This document shows, one piece after another, positions 1 through 9,073 of a stretch of 31,653 nt of DNA. The translations under genes and the position numbers were made by a program. The stretch's first letter is position 1. The number at the start of each line of letters is the position of its first letter. The notes beneath the pieces are model-generated. The model was given only the letters and a program-made list of their open reading frames with translations, did no database searches and was not told where the DNA came from. This stretch comes from a virus, in IMG/VR virus record IMGVR_UViG_3300022858_000320, positions 1 through 31,653 of that record. One strand, written 5' to 3'.

Positions 1-2240
1 ACCCAGGTCATTGCCCCTGAGGTGTATCCTCCGGTTGCGTCCTGGTATCTGTAGATGCAGGTGGTGTCGATGGGGTCAGCTCCGTTGGTGTCGATCCAGA
101 TGTCACCATAGGCCATCCCTGCTCCAGGTTCGGCGTCCTGGTAGAAGCCAATGATCTTGCCGTCTGCTGTAGATTGTGCCTGCGCTGCATCCGCAAGAGC
201 CTGAAGCGCATCAGCAGAAGATGTCTCCACCCACGCGGCACCCGAGTAGACGTAGGTTTTGAATGAGTCGTCAGTGTCTACCCAGAAGTCACCAACAGAC
301 ATCCCCGCGATAGGTTCGGCGGCTTGGTAGAAGGTCGTGATCTTGCCGTCAGCTGTAGTCTGAGCTGTTGCTGCATTCAGATAGACAAGCCCTACAGCGT
401 TTGTCGGTGAGGCATACCAATCTAGAACGCCTGTGGCTCCACCCGCAGCATCTTCATACCTGTAGATAGCCCCTGACGTCAATGGATCTGCTTCATCGGT
501 ATCGATCCAGATGTCACCGAAAAACATCCCTGCTCCAGGTTCGGCGTCTTGGAAGAAACCAACGATCTCGCCGTCTGCGGCGGCTTGAGCAGCAGCAGCG
601 TCAGCAAGGGCGTCTTGTATCTCATCATAGGAATCCCCGCCAGTCATCTTGATATCTAAGCTGGGGACCGTAGGGTCGAAACGGATGTACGCAGAGTCAG
701 TACCATCGTCCGCACGGAACCGCGCCGCGTTGTCCATATAGGTGATCCAGTCGGTTCCGTTGTGTATCCCAATATACTCAGCAGAGAGGTAAGCGCCTGC
801 AGCCGAAGGGGGATTGGGCATTGACCCGATAGGCCCACCCGGTACAGCTGACAGAAGAATCTTCCCGGCTAAGACCTGAGTGCTGTACACCTTTGAGTAG
901 TACCCTCCAGAGCTAACACCATCGAGATCGTCAGCATAGATTATGTTGCCCATGCTGTCGCCAAAGGTCGGGACCTTGTTCGATACCTGGACCTCGATAT
1001 CCTGAGGCTTGCCGATGACGTCACGCTTCTTGAGAACGGTCACGCGATCGTCGGTCAGGATGTCAAGCTCGTTGTCGCGAACACGTACAAGCTCTCCAAG
1101 CTGGAAAACATGCTCGTTGATCAGAGGGGCAAGGTCGATCGCCTTAGCCTTGTAGGTGTAGGCTGGGTCCTTGAGGACATCTAACCGGGCAACGGCGGCA
1201 TCGTATAAGTTCTGAGCGTCCGTGTACCTTTCGTCTTTCCAAGGGTATGACTTAATCCCGTTCAGCACCTGGCTTGCAGCATCCTCGATGAACTCTGCTC
1301 CTATGTGGCAAACAGACCAGATCCCATAGGTATGCTGTAGGTCGTTGTCCATCGTAAGGACTGACCCGGCCACACTCGCCACGTCATTGATCTCCCAGTC
1401 GCCTGCGGCATTCTCAAGGTAGACGTGGGCACCACCTGCAAAGCCTGCTGCGCTGACCACTTCAACGTCTGCCTGATCCGGCAATGCTTCTACCGCTACT
1501 GTTGTCTCTGCCCCTGTGATGTTGATCGCCATGATGGTGAGCTCATCGACACCGGCACCATTACCGCGAGGGTAGAGCCGGTTGACGATCTTCTGTGCGC
1601 CCCTCGTGCGTTTGATCTCCTGCATGTTCAAGCGGTAGTCAATTACTGCGACAACATCATCACCCGGTTCGACTAGGTTTAGAGTCCAAGGGTAGCTCGT
1701 TGTGTCAAAGGTCCATTGCCACGTCTCATCGTAGAGCCGCCCTGAGATCTGCCAGAGAGCAGCCAAGAGAGAGGTCCCGGGGATCCAGTAGTGAAGGAAG
1801 TTCCGAGCGAAGGAACACGTACCGAGCTGCCAGTGAGCCGTATCCTGCATCGCGAGCAGAGCATTTATCGAAGCCGTAGTCCCTGGCCCTGCGTTCATCT
1901 CAACCGTTAGCTCTTTGTCGAGGAGGGTCGCCAGGGCATGCTCACACTTGTATCTCATGTAGAGCTGTCCGCGTTTCCTTACCGAATCTGCTGAGATAAT
2001 TCGGAAGAGTTCAATCCGTGTGCCTACTACGTCGAACAGCTCCACGTAATGATTGTCCAGACAGTATTGATTCTTGTCGTCACTGTCACCTGTGATTGCC
2101 AGCTCAAAAGACGCCGTCCAGATCTGATTCTCTCGCATCTCGTAAGACACACCATAGACGTTCTCCAGGTACGCAGTGCCGTCCATGTTGAGATCGTAGA
2201 TCTTCGCGTGGCAGATTTGAACAGTAGCATTGGATGTCAT
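1..2240 (-). CDS. Tal-like tail-tip protein (phage minor structural / endopeptidase-tail family), 3' end outside window
   Basis: Open frame starting at ATG 2240 and running off the left edge (about 746 codons visible, no stop). The start overlaps the stop of the preceding gene as TAATG. The first 250 or so residues have the look of the tail-associated (Tal, gp27-like) family that follows Dit in siphoviruses: a beta-rich segment on the values of a position and its derivative, then a segment with EHALATLLDKELTVE and later NRLYPRGNG. The middle (residues about 380-470) continues the hub domain (NEHVFQLGELVRVRD). From about residue 545 the protein becomes a repeat region with ADGxIxGFxQDAEPGAGM and GDxWIDT motifs, probably a fibre-like extension. 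Role inferred: closes the tail tube below Dit and may carry receptor or wall-contacting parts beyond the edge. A lytic domain cannot be confirmed because the C-terminus is missing. Confidence 0.75.
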   Translation of the reverse strand, partial: MTSNATVQICHAKIYDLNMDGTAYLENVYGVSYEMRENQIWTASFELAITGDSDDKNQYCLDNHYVELFDVVGTRIELFRIISADSVRKRGQLYMRYKCEHALATLLDKELTVEMNAGPGTTASINALLAMQDTAHWQLGTCSFARNFLHYWIPGTSLLAALWQISGRLYDETWQWTFDTTSYPWTLNLVEPGDDVVAVIDYRLNMQEIKRTRGAQKIVNRLYPRGNGAGVDELTIMAINITGAETTVAVEALPDQADVEVVSAAGFAGGAHVYLENAAGDWEINDVASVAGSVLTMDNDLQHTYGIWSVCHIGAEFIEDAASQVLNGIKSYPWKDERYTDAQNLYDAAVARLDVLKDPAYTYKAKAIDLAPLINEHVFQLGELVRVRDNELDILTDDRVTVLKKRDVIGKPQDIEVQVSNKVPTFGDSMGNIIYADDLDGVSSGGYYSKVYSTQVLAGKILLSAVPGGPIGSMPNPPSAAGAYLSAEYIGIHNGTDWITYMDNAARFRADDGTDSAYIRFDPTVPSLDIKMTGGDSYDEIQDALADAAAAQAAADGEIVGFFQDAEPGAGMFFGDIWIDTDEADPLTSGAIYRYEDAAGGATGVLDWYASPTNAVGLVYLNAATAQTTADGKITTFYQAAEPIAGMSVGDFWVDTDDSFKTYVYSGAAWVETSSADALQALADAAQAQSTADGKIIGFYQDAEPGAGMAYGDIWIDTNGADPIDTTCIYRYQDATGGYTSGAMTW
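85..600 (-). repeat. Three imperfect repeats in the Tal-like protein
   Basis: Three copies of a module with consensus QxxADGxIxGFxQDAEPGAGM followed by GDIWIDTD lie near 600-480, 365-270 and 180-85. Spacing is about 75 and 62 codons. Copies one and three are most alike; the middle copy is diverged (QAAEPIAGM, GDFWVDTD). This kind of module is common in phage tail proteins. More copies may lie beyond the window edge. Confidence 0.7.
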
Positions 2241-4165
2241 TATGCGTCCCTCTGTGTGTATTCTAGCTTGAGAGTGACATCTCGCGTCCCTTCATCGTCT
2301 TCATAGGAAACCGTGCTGTCTCCAGGAGGGACATTCATGAAGCTCCCCACGATGTCTTTGATTGCATTCACCCCGTCCTTTGTGAAGGTCATTTTGTCAG
2401 AGTCGATCCTGATGACCGATCCCGCACCGAACTCGCCCGAGTAGCCCAGTATAGCGAACATGTAGCGGATGGCTGCTGCTTCCACCGTTGCCGCGACAGT
2501 GATCGCAACAGAGCCCCCGTCGATTATTCTGTACATCGTGGATTCGAGGGACACCGCAACCGCGATTGCGGCTACCGCACAGGTGATGTAATTGCCGGTG
2601 ACTGCAACGTCTATTTCTGGAGCGATCGAAACGATAGCCGTTGCGAGGTGTGCTCCATCTAAGACTAGAGCTACGGCTGGAGTGCAGGCAGCGGATCCAC
2701 TCCAGAAGGCATTAGCAGCTGCGCTTATACTTACACCTGGAGTTATTTGCGTAGATCCCCAAATATAAATTTCCCCGAGGAGAGCTAATCCAAGAGCTAC
2801 CCCTATCGAACAAGCTCCCTCGGATGTCCTGTTACCAATCACTGACAAACCTAGCTCGACTCCGATAGCAGAGGAGGCACTGTTCCAGAGAAGGTTAGCG
2901 ATCGATTCAACGTCTACGCCAGGAGCAATCGCCGCGCCTCCGTTCCAAAGGCTAGTAGCTAATGCGCTTATGCTTAGACCTGGAGTCATTTGCATGGACC
3001 CCCCACTAGCCATTTCCCCAAGAACATCTAAGCCAAGGGCTACCCCTACCGGACAGACACCAACGGCAAGCCTGTTCCCTACCACTGACAGCCCCGTCTC
3101 GATGCCGATAGTAGAAGCCGCACCGCTGCTAATGCCGCTTGCAATCGTTTCAATGTCTGATGTAAGGGCTATCGCACAAACTCCATGAGCGATTCTGTTC
3201 CCGATTGCAGCTTGAGCTACTGCTACTCCTATCGGGCAAACAGCTATACAGATGTAATTCGCAATAGCTTCAACACCTACAGCGGGGGCGATCGGGCAAA
3301 CACCTAGAGCAAGATTGTTGCATTTAGCTTGAACCCCTACAGCGGGGGCAATCACCACTACCCCTGAATGAGTCTGCCCAGTAGTCCAGCTTTGAGCCGC
3401 ACCGTAGCTTGTGCCCTCTGTGTTCGTAGCGTAGGCGCGATAGTAGAGCTTCAAGTGTTCTTCAAACCCAGTCTTCGCTTGGTCGAAAGCGCCCTCTGCG
3501 CCGACTCCTAGTTCTGAATAGCCGTCTGCGCCTGCAATATCTACCGGGTCGGATGCGATTTTCCAACAGAAGCCGTGTTGTGTGATCGACTCGCCCCCGT
3601 CATTTGTGATGTTGCCGTTGAGGGTTGCACCGCCAGGAACGATGATTGTTGCTGCCTGCGTGGTGACTGTTGGGGCTACTGTTATACCAGTAACATAGAG
3701 GCTTAGTGCTGTCGAAGGGTATGAAAGGTATGTCTGTTCCCCTGCCCCAGTTTGGTCGCCGGTTTTGTAGTACGTGCCTGCTCCACCGGCCCCCTCCTCA
3801 TCTGATATTTCAAGTCTCCCGTTGACAGGATCAGCAGTATAAGGATAGTAGATGCCGATGTAGTCCCCAGCCTCTACTTGCAGAGCTATCGGGTTAGACG
3901 AAACATCTGTCGTGATTGTTTGTTTTGAGCCAGCGGTCACAGTTCCAATCGTTACACTGTCTCGCGGAGTGAACTTCGCCCCATCCCTAGATGCGGTAAT
4001 GATCTTGGCCCCAGTGATTGACGGAAGAGATGTGTAAGCCCACATCTCAATCGAGTTGATTATCCCAGATTTGTTAGCTGGATTATCCAGCGTGAATACA
4101 GTGTACCCCGGGGCCCAGGCAAGATTTCGATCAATCGCTGCTGCGCCTACATCAATAACAGACAT
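2240..4165 (-). CDS. Repeat-array tail protein, smaller paralogue, with Dit-like C-terminal module
   Basis: 641 residues. The start ATG 4165 overlaps the previous stop as TAATG. Residues 1-165 form a beta-rich domain of jelly-roll type not shared with the larger paralogue. Residues about 166-268 are an FN3-like domain (PTVTTQAAT, ITQHGFCWK, YRAYATNTEGTSYGAA) nearly identical in plan to the one in the neighbour. Residues about 268-555 are roughly 15 degenerate repeats of about 20 residues, pattern GNxxxxGxCPIxPAVGVExx, with fewer Cys than the neighbour. The last 75 residues (ILGYSGEFGAGSV, IDSDKMTFTKDG, GDSTVSYEDDEGTRDV) match the neighbour's end and resemble the second half of a Dit C-terminal domain. 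Clearly a diverged tandem duplicate of 4165-8076. Position between Dit and Tal argues for a tail-tip or tail-fibre structural role. Function not recognised. Confidence 0.85.
   Translation of the reverse strand: MSVIDVGAAAIDRNLAWAPGYTVFTLDNPANKSGIINSIEMWAYTSLPSITGAKIITASRDGAKFTPRDSVTIGTVTAGSKQTITTDVSSNPIALQVEAGDYIGIYYPYTADPVNGRLEISDEEGAGGAGTYYKTGDQTGAGEQTYLSYPSTALSLYVTGITVAPTVTTQAATIIVPGGATLNGNITNDGGESITQHGFCWKIASDPVDIAGADGYSELGVGAEGAFDQAKTGFEEHLKLYYRAYATNTEGTSYGAAQSWTTGQTHSGVVVIAPAVGVQAKCNNLALGVCPIAPAVGVEAIANYICIAVCPIGVAVAQAAIGNRIAHGVCAIALTSDIETIASGISSGAASTIGIETGLSVVGNRLAVGVCPVGVALGLDVLGEMASGGSMQMTPGLSISALATSLWNGGAAIAPGVDVESIANLLWNSASSAIGVELGLSVIGNRTSEGACSIGVALGLALLGEIYIWGSTQITPGVSISAAANAFWSGSAACTPAVALVLDGAHLATAIVSIAPEIDVAVTGNYITCAVAAIAVAVSLESTMYRIIDGGSVAITVAATVEAAAIRYMFAILGYSGEFGAGSVIRIDSDKMTFTKDGVNAIKDIVGSFMNVPPGDSTVSYEDDEGTRDVTLKLEYTQRDA
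2500..3365 (-). repeat. Degenerate 60-bp coding repeat array (smaller paralogue)
   Basis: About 15 units of 19-21 codons. They are diverged at DNA level, with some 1-codon length differences. Protein pattern alternates hydrophobic strands: xxGxCPIxPAVGVExIANxx. Less homogeneous than the array at 4420-6366, so it is either older or under less recombination. Confidence 0.75.
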
Positions 4166-7100
4166 TACGCATCCCTTGGCGTGTACTTGAGCTTGAGAGT
4201 AACGTCTCGCGTCCCTTCATCGTCCTCGTAGGTAACCGTACTATCTCCACGTTGAACGTCTACGAAATCCCCCACCATATCCTTAAGCATGTTCGCGCCG
4301 TCAACCTTAAAGGTCATCCATTCGGTGTCAATCTCGATGACCGATCCCGCACCGAACTCGCCTGAGTAACCAAGGATCTGGACCATGTAGCGGATAGCTA
4401 CTGCAGCAACCGTCGCGTCGATAGAGATTGAGACAGTGCCCCCGTCCATCACTCGGATGCAGATAGCCTCCTGAGATACCGCTACTGCGATCGCTGCTAC
4501 TGCGCAGGTGATGTAGTTACCGACGACCGCTACGTCAACCTCTGGGGTGATTGCAACGACCGCAGAGGCAAGACGTATCCCCGCTACGACAAGCCCTACC
4601 GCTGGAGTGATTGCCACAACCCCAGAGCGCAGAGAAATTGCAGCCGAGGCAACCGCTGTAGCTACAGAGATGTCGGTATGCCCGTCTCGAATGATCCCCG
4701 CGATTGCTGCCAGGCTAACCGCTGCCGTGATGTCTACCTCTCCAATTGATAGACGACTCCCGATCGCTACTAAGTCAGCACCGGGCCCGATGTCTACCGC
4801 CGCCGATGCAATACGATTCGCTGCACTGACAAGCTCTACCGCAGGCCCGATCGCTGCCGACGCGCTACCCCAAAGGAAATTGGCAATCGATTCGACGTCT
4901 ACTTCAGGAGTGAGAGAGACGACGCCTGACGATTCCAATACCGCTGCGGCTGCTAAAGCCACCTCGGGAGTGATGCCAACGACCCCTCTTCTGATTGCAT
5001 TCGCTACTGCTGCTAGGCTTACCGCTGCGCTGATATCTACTCCAGTACCAGCAATCCTGTTCCCGATCGCTGTTAGATCTGCCGTTACCCCGATGGCTGC
5101 CGCCGCTAGGGTAATGTAGTTTGCTGCGATGGCTAGGTCTACAGCGGGGGTCAACGCTATAGCAGCATCACGGATCACGCCGGCAGTCAATGACAATCCC
5201 ACTGTCGGTGTGATATTGACAGTAGCTAAGGAGAACCTGTCTCCCGTTAAGGCTAACACAAGAGATATCCCTATCGGACAGGCTCCGCTTGCTATCCTGT
5301 TTCCAATTGCTGTTTGACTCATCTCTATTCCAATCGCGGATGCCGCGCTGTTCCACAGGAAGTTGGCAATCACTTCGATACCTAGTGACGGAGTAATAGG
5401 GCACGCGCCTATGGCGATCCTGTTCCCTTCAGCCGTTAGGCTTAGAGCAACTCCGATCGGGCACGCTCCAACGGCAATCCTATTTCCTTCAATCGACAGA
5501 CCGACTGCAGGACCAATCGGACAAGCTCCATCAGCAAGTCTATTTCCTTCGATTGCTATCCCTACTGCAGGATCAATCGGGCACACTCCAAGAGCAACCC
5601 TGTTCCCTTCGATTGCTAGACCCACAGCAGGAGCAATCGGACACGCAGCTATGCAGATGTAGTTCCCTACTACCTCGACACCTACCGCAGGAGCAATTGG
5701 ACACGCTCCAACGGCAATCCTATTTCCTTCAATCGACAGACCGACTGCAGGACCAACCGGACAAGCTCCATCAGCAATCCTATTCCCTTCGATTGCTATC
5801 CCTACAGCAGGATCAATCGGGCACACTCCAAGAGCAATCCTGTTCCCTTCGATCGCTAGACCTACAGTAGGCGTAATCGGGCACGCAGCTATGCAGATGT
5901 AGTTGCCTACTGCCGCGACACCTACCGCAGGAGCAATTAGACACGCGCCCCCCGCAATCCTGTTCCCTTCGATTGCTATCCCTACAGCAGGATCAATCGG
6001 GCACGCTCCAAGAGCAACCCTGTTCCCTTCGATTGCTAGACCCACAGTAGGAGTAATCGGACAAGCAGCTATGCAGATGTAGTTCCCTACTGCCGCGATA
6101 TCCACCGCAGGACCAACTGGGCAGGCAGCTATGCAGATGTAGTTCCCTTTTGCCGCAACACCTACCGCAGGAGAAACAGGGCACGCAGCTATGCAAATGT
6201 AGTTACCTATTGACTCAACTCCTACCGCAGGAGAAACAGGGCACGCAGCTATGCAAATGTAGTTACCTATTGACTCAACTCCTACCGCAGGAGAAACAGG
6301 GCACGCAGCTATGCAGATGTAGTTGCCAACCGACTCGACACCCACCGCAGGGGTGATAGCCACTACCCCTGAATGAGTTTGCCCTGTCGTGAAACTAACC
6401 GCCGCGCCGTAGCTTGTGCCCTCAGAGTTCGTCGCATAGGAGCGCACGTAGAAGGCAGTCGCTTCCGTGAGCCCGGCCTTCGCTTGATCGAATGCGCCCT
6501 CTGTACCTACACCAAGTTCAGAAGAGCCATCAGCCCCAGCGATGTTGACAGGATCAGAGCCAGCCTTCCAGCAGAAGCCATGCTGTGTGATCGACCCGCC
6601 GCCGTCGTCGGTGATGTTGCCGTTGAGCGTGCCGCCGCCTGGGACAAGGGTATCCACTGCCTGTGTGGTGACGGTGGGTGCATCGATTTCCGTGTAATCC
6701 ACCTCGACGTAGACTTGGGTGCAATATGCGTTATCATCATCTGGAAACCCCTTAAGACTTACTCCTATTTGCAGAGCATCTATATCAGCCCAAGCCCAAG
6801 CCTCAGAATCATCGGGGTTCAACGCCCATTCCTCCGAGTGAGTATTCCAAGCAAAAGTTGACTTCTCAGCACCGTCGCTGACAGTAGACCCAGCCTTGAT
6901 AGATGCTTTAGCATAAGAGGCGGAAAGATAACAGCGAAAGAAGACTGTTATCTTATTTATCGTCCCGCTTCCTGATGATGCAGGTAGATTGTATAGGTCT
7001 CTTTGATAACTGCCCGTCACACTTCCTAAATAGGTGGTGAAATCATCAGCGACTGCTTCATCTACCTTATCCCAGTGCGCTGTCGAGGCTGGGGATTGAG

Positions 7101-8076
7101 TGGTGATTGCTGTCTCATCTCCAGCCGCATTCGGCCTAAGCGTCTCGGGCTCCAACTCCGCATACCCAAGCTCGTAGAAATCAATATAAGTACTCGCGAT
7201 CTTACCTTCGACCAGGCGATCGCCATCACATTCGACAATCCATGACATCCAAGAAGCTGAGTTTATATTAAAACCATAAGGGTCGTCAGCCTCACCATTT
7301 TTCCTTATCGCAGCGCGCAGAGCACCTGAGATCGAATTTTGTGAGTAGAAGCCACTTAATGCACCCGAGGGTAACGCAGTTAAGTCTATCCAAGAGCCTG
7401 TACTCCCGAGGGATCGATCAGTAGCGTTGGTGTGCATCGTTACAGCAGAGCCAGCATAATACCCTGATACATAGCAATCGCAGTATGTTGACTCAATTTT
7501 TTGCTCAAATATCTGTGCCGCATCCAAGCCGACAATGTGCCCTCTTGACCCGCTGTATACAATATCCGCTGTGGCGTACCGATCATCAGAAGATCCGTTC
7601 TTTCTAACAAACAATTTAGAGATCCCAGTGGGAGCTCTCAACAAAGACAGAAGGCACATTTTTGCATCAGGGCAATCGGACGAAACATCGGTGTCAACAT
7701 AAAAGTCGGTTGTCGACGTCGAGTAATCCTTCATGTTTGTAAACATAACAACAGGACTCATCAAGGAGCCAAGCATTGTAACATCAGCATCTGCTGCAAC
7801 CTGTAATTTGATCTCGACAATTCCGTTTGCGTCAACGCCCTTGTATACAAGGCAGTGAGAGCCTTTCGCCAGGAGTTGATAGCCCGCAGTATCCGTAGAT
7901 CCGTTGCATCGAATGTCATACAATTTAGAGCTTAATAAGTTGGTGGCTTCAATATGAATCCATGCGCCAACTGCAGATGTTTCAAGTCCGTAACTATCCA
8001 GGTCAACATCAACATAGCTTCCAGACGATCCCGGCGTACAAACTGATGGAGTTGCACGAACAAACGCTGCGGGCAT
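4165..8076 (-). CDS. Giant repeat-array tail protein, 1303 residues, FN3-like domain plus 33 Cys-rich 20-residue repeats
   Basis: ATG 8076 has an AAGGG site 5 nt upstream and follows the preceding stop by 1 nt. Domains in order: residues 1-325, two related beta-rich domains (each with a strand of type IRCNGSTD or IRKNGEADD, ending in a FYELGYAE-type motif); 330-468, a jelly-roll-like domain (LRPNAAGDET to VYVEVDYTE); 470-570, an FN3-like domain; 571-1210, about 33 repeats of 20 residues; 1228-1303, a module resembling the second half of the Dit C-terminal domain (SGEFGAGSVIEID, GDSTVTYEDDEG). Early repeats read GNYICIAACPxxPAVGVExx, with Cys at positions 5 and 9 of the unit; later ones lose the first Cys and then both. 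The regular period predicts a stacked beta structure (solenoid or extended beta prism). Likely a virion tail-tip or fibre protein. The repeat family is not one I recognise. Confidence 0.85.
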   Translation of the reverse strand: MPAAFVRATPSVCTPGSSGSYVDVDLDSYGLETSAVGAWIHIEATNLLSSKLYDIRCNGSTDTAGYQLLAKGSHCLVYKGVDANGIVEIKLQVAADADVTMLGSLMSPVVMFTNMKDYSTSTTDFYVDTDVSSDCPDAKMCLLSLLRAPTGISKLFVRKNGSSDDRYATADIVYSGSRGHIVGLDAAQIFEQKIESTYCDCYVSGYYAGSAVTMHTNATDRSLGSTGSWIDLTALPSGALSGFYSQNSISGALRAAIRKNGEADDPYGFNINSASWMSWIVECDGDRLVEGKIASTYIDFYELGYAELEPETLRPNAAGDETAITTQSPASTAHWDKVDEAVADDFTTYLGSVTGSYQRDLYNLPASSGSGTINKITVFFRCYLSASYAKASIKAGSTVSDGAEKSTFAWNTHSEEWALNPDDSEAWAWADIDALQIGVSLKGFPDDDNAYCTQVYVEVDYTEIDAPTVTTQAVDTLVPGGGTLNGNITDDGGGSITQHGFCWKAGSDPVNIAGADGSSELGVGTEGAFDQAKAGLTEATAFYVRSYATNSEGTSYGAAVSFTTGQTHSGVVAITPAVGVESVGNYICIAACPVSPAVGVESIGNYICIAACPVSPAVGVESIGNYICIAACPVSPAVGVAAKGNYICIAACPVGPAVDIAAVGNYICIAACPITPTVGLAIEGNRVALGACPIDPAVGIAIEGNRIAGGACLIAPAVGVAAVGNYICIAACPITPTVGLAIEGNRIALGVCPIDPAVGIAIEGNRIADGACPVGPAVGLSIEGNRIAVGACPIAPAVGVEVVGNYICIAACPIAPAVGLAIEGNRVALGVCPIDPAVGIAIEGNRLADGACPIGPAVGLSIEGNRIAVGACPIGVALSLTAEGNRIAIGACPITPSLGIEVIANFLWNSAASAIGIEMSQTAIGNRIASGACPIGISLVLALTGDRFSLATVNITPTVGLSLTAGVIRDAAIALTPAVDLAIAANYITLAAAAIGVTADLTAIGNRIAGTGVDISAAVSLAAVANAIRRGVVGITPEVALAAAAVLESSGVVSLTPEVDVESIANFLWGSASAAIGPAVELVSAANRIASAAVDIGPGADLVAIGSRLSIGEVDITAAVSLAAIAGIIRDGHTDISVATAVASAAISLRSGVVAITPAVGLVVAGIRLASAVVAITPEVDVAVVGNYITCAVAAIAVAVSQEAICIRVMDGGTVSISIDATVAAVAIRYMVQILGYSGEFGAGSVIEIDTEWMTFKVDGANMLKDMVGDFVDVQRGDSTVTYEDDEGTRDVTLKLKYTPRDA
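4420..6366 (-). repeat. 60-bp tandem coding repeat array with 240-bp higher-order repeat
   Basis: Exact 60-bp period (20 codons). The units at 6181-6240 and 6241-6300 are identical. Units 5461-5700 and 5701-5940 form a four-unit (240 bp) higher-order repeat with matching order and only scattered substitutions, and 5941-6120 resembles three of its four units. Towards 4420 the units diverge and one gains a codon. The frame is never broken. Confidence 0.9.
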
Positions 8077-8077
8077 T

Positions 8078-8677
8078 CTATCCCTTCACCACTTTCAACA
8101 GCTTTAATCCGAGGACAACTCTTTCTTCGTTAATACTGCTCATCACGCTAATCACATTCTGCTCATGCTCGGCTATGACTTCTTCTTGCGACAACTCAAC
8201 CATCACGCCGTCAGAAACAGCCCAATCCTGGTACTCGTGCTCAGACAGATCCTTAATAGACCTTGCCCTTGGGAATGGGCCAATGTCTATGTCTCCACGC
8301 TTCGCCTGCAATCCTCTTTCGCGTATAGCTGTCAGCCGGTCAAATCGCGGAACGCCGACCATGCTTCCAGCGGCGACCTCTTTTGCTAGAACAAGATCGA
8401 CGCCTTCCAGCTCTGTCCCAGCTTCGTACTTCGCCTTCAACAATCCATAGCGATTCCGAATGAACGTCTCTTCAGTTGCCTTATCGGCATGGAGATGTCC
8501 GCACGATCCCTTGCCCATCAGGCCAGCAGGGTGTGTCAATAGAAGCTCTACGGGATTGCTTTTCTCGATAGCGTTTACAATTTGGGCGTCAATCTCATGC
8601 GCCCTACGTTTCGATTCTCTCGCAGTTAATTGTTCTGGAGTCAGCTCGCTATCCTTTGTCGCTCTGATTACTCGCAT
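8078..8677 (-). CDS. Hypothetical tail-region protein
   Basis: 199 residues. ATG 8677 is preceded by AGGAGG with good spacing. Charged and mostly helical by composition; there is no signal peptide, membrane segment or motif I recognise. One short stretch, MGKGSCGHLHADKATEE, has a CxH pair, but no full metal site is visible. It lies one base from the giant repeat protein, and a weak hairpin separates it from the gene before it. An accessory role in tail-fibre assembly (chaperone) would fit the position and charged helical character, but this is inference only. Confidence 0.7.
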   Translation of the reverse strand: MRVIRATKDSELTPEQLTARESKRRAHEIDAQIVNAIEKSNPVELLLTHPAGLMGKGSCGHLHADKATEETFIRNRYGLLKAKYEAGTELEGVDLVLAKEVAAGSMVGVPRFDRLTAIRERGLQAKRGDIDIGPFPRARSIKDLSEHEYQDWAVSDGVMVELSQEEVIAEHEQNVISVMSSINEERVVLGLKLLKVVKG

Positions 8678-8729
8678 GTCATCCTCCTACGCGTGCTCAT
8701 ATAGGGCATGTCTCTCCCTTAGATAAGGA

Positions 8730-8757
8730 CGGAGGGGCTATTCGCCCCCCCCCTCCG
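8730..8757 (-). terminator. GC-rich hairpin, possible attenuator/terminator
   Basis: On the minus strand CGGAGGGG pairs perfectly with CCCCTCCG around a loop that contains the end of the preceding gene including its stop codon. The downstream tract (TCCTTATCT) is only weakly T-rich, so partial termination or transcript-end protection is as likely as full termination. Confidence 0.4.
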
Positions 8758-9064
8758 GCTCCTTCTTCGTGAACGCTTTGATAGCCTCGATTAACACCTG
8801 TCGTTCTTCTGGGTCGATGTCAGGGTCGTTGATCGCCTTCATCGCCTGAGCGATTCGAGATATGAATTCCCCTGCGTTCTCCCCAGTGACGATGATTGTC
8901 AATCCCTCTAGTTCTTTCGGCGTGGCGTACTGATCTACGGTGAGGTCCATGTTGACCGCTGCACCAGCAACGGTGTTCGCTTTCGCTTGGATACCAGCAC
9001 CAATAATCAGATGCGCCGAAGCCTCTACGATCCGATGAACTACCTTGCCCTGTGTATCGATCAT
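8738..9064 (-). CDS. Hypothetical tail-region protein with G9 tract at its end
   Basis: 108 residues. ATG 9064 has AAGGAG upstream. Residues 1-50 are rich in Ala, Gly and Val; residues 60-100 are helical and charged (EFISRIAQAMKAINDPDIDPEERQ). No family recognised. Its last codons are written with nine consecutive G (8745-8753 on the plus strand as C), a slippage-prone run directly before the stop. It sits between the Gp80-like gene and the 199-residue gene, all closely spaced in one direction, so it probably belongs to the tail-tip operon. Confidence 0.7.
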   Translation of the reverse strand: MIDTQGKVVHRIVEASAHLIIGAGIQAKANTVAGAAVNMDLTVDQYATPKELEGLTIIVTGENAGEFISRIAQAMKAINDPDIDPEERQVLIEAIKAFTKKEPEGGGE

Positions 9065-9073
9065 CGGATCTCC

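Noticed and set aside
4547-5870. Long plus-strand ORFs across the repeat array (for example 190, 99 and 105 codons)
   Set aside because: They are the mirror of an in-phase 60-bp repeat. They have repetitive low-quality composition, no ribosome sites and no other plus-strand genes around.
5390-6366. Regular 60-bp repeats considered as a CRISPR array
   Set aside because: There are no unique spacers between repeats, the whole unit is coding, and the frame is maintained throughout.
6373-6861. Plus-strand 162-codon ORF opposite the FN3-like domain
   Set aside because: It is antisense to a clearly coding domain, has no ribosome site and no recognisable protein features.
2240-8076. Diversity-generating retroelement acting on the tail proteins
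   Set aside because: No reverse transcriptase or template repeat is seen in the window. The variation between units is not restricted to adenine positions as judged by eye.
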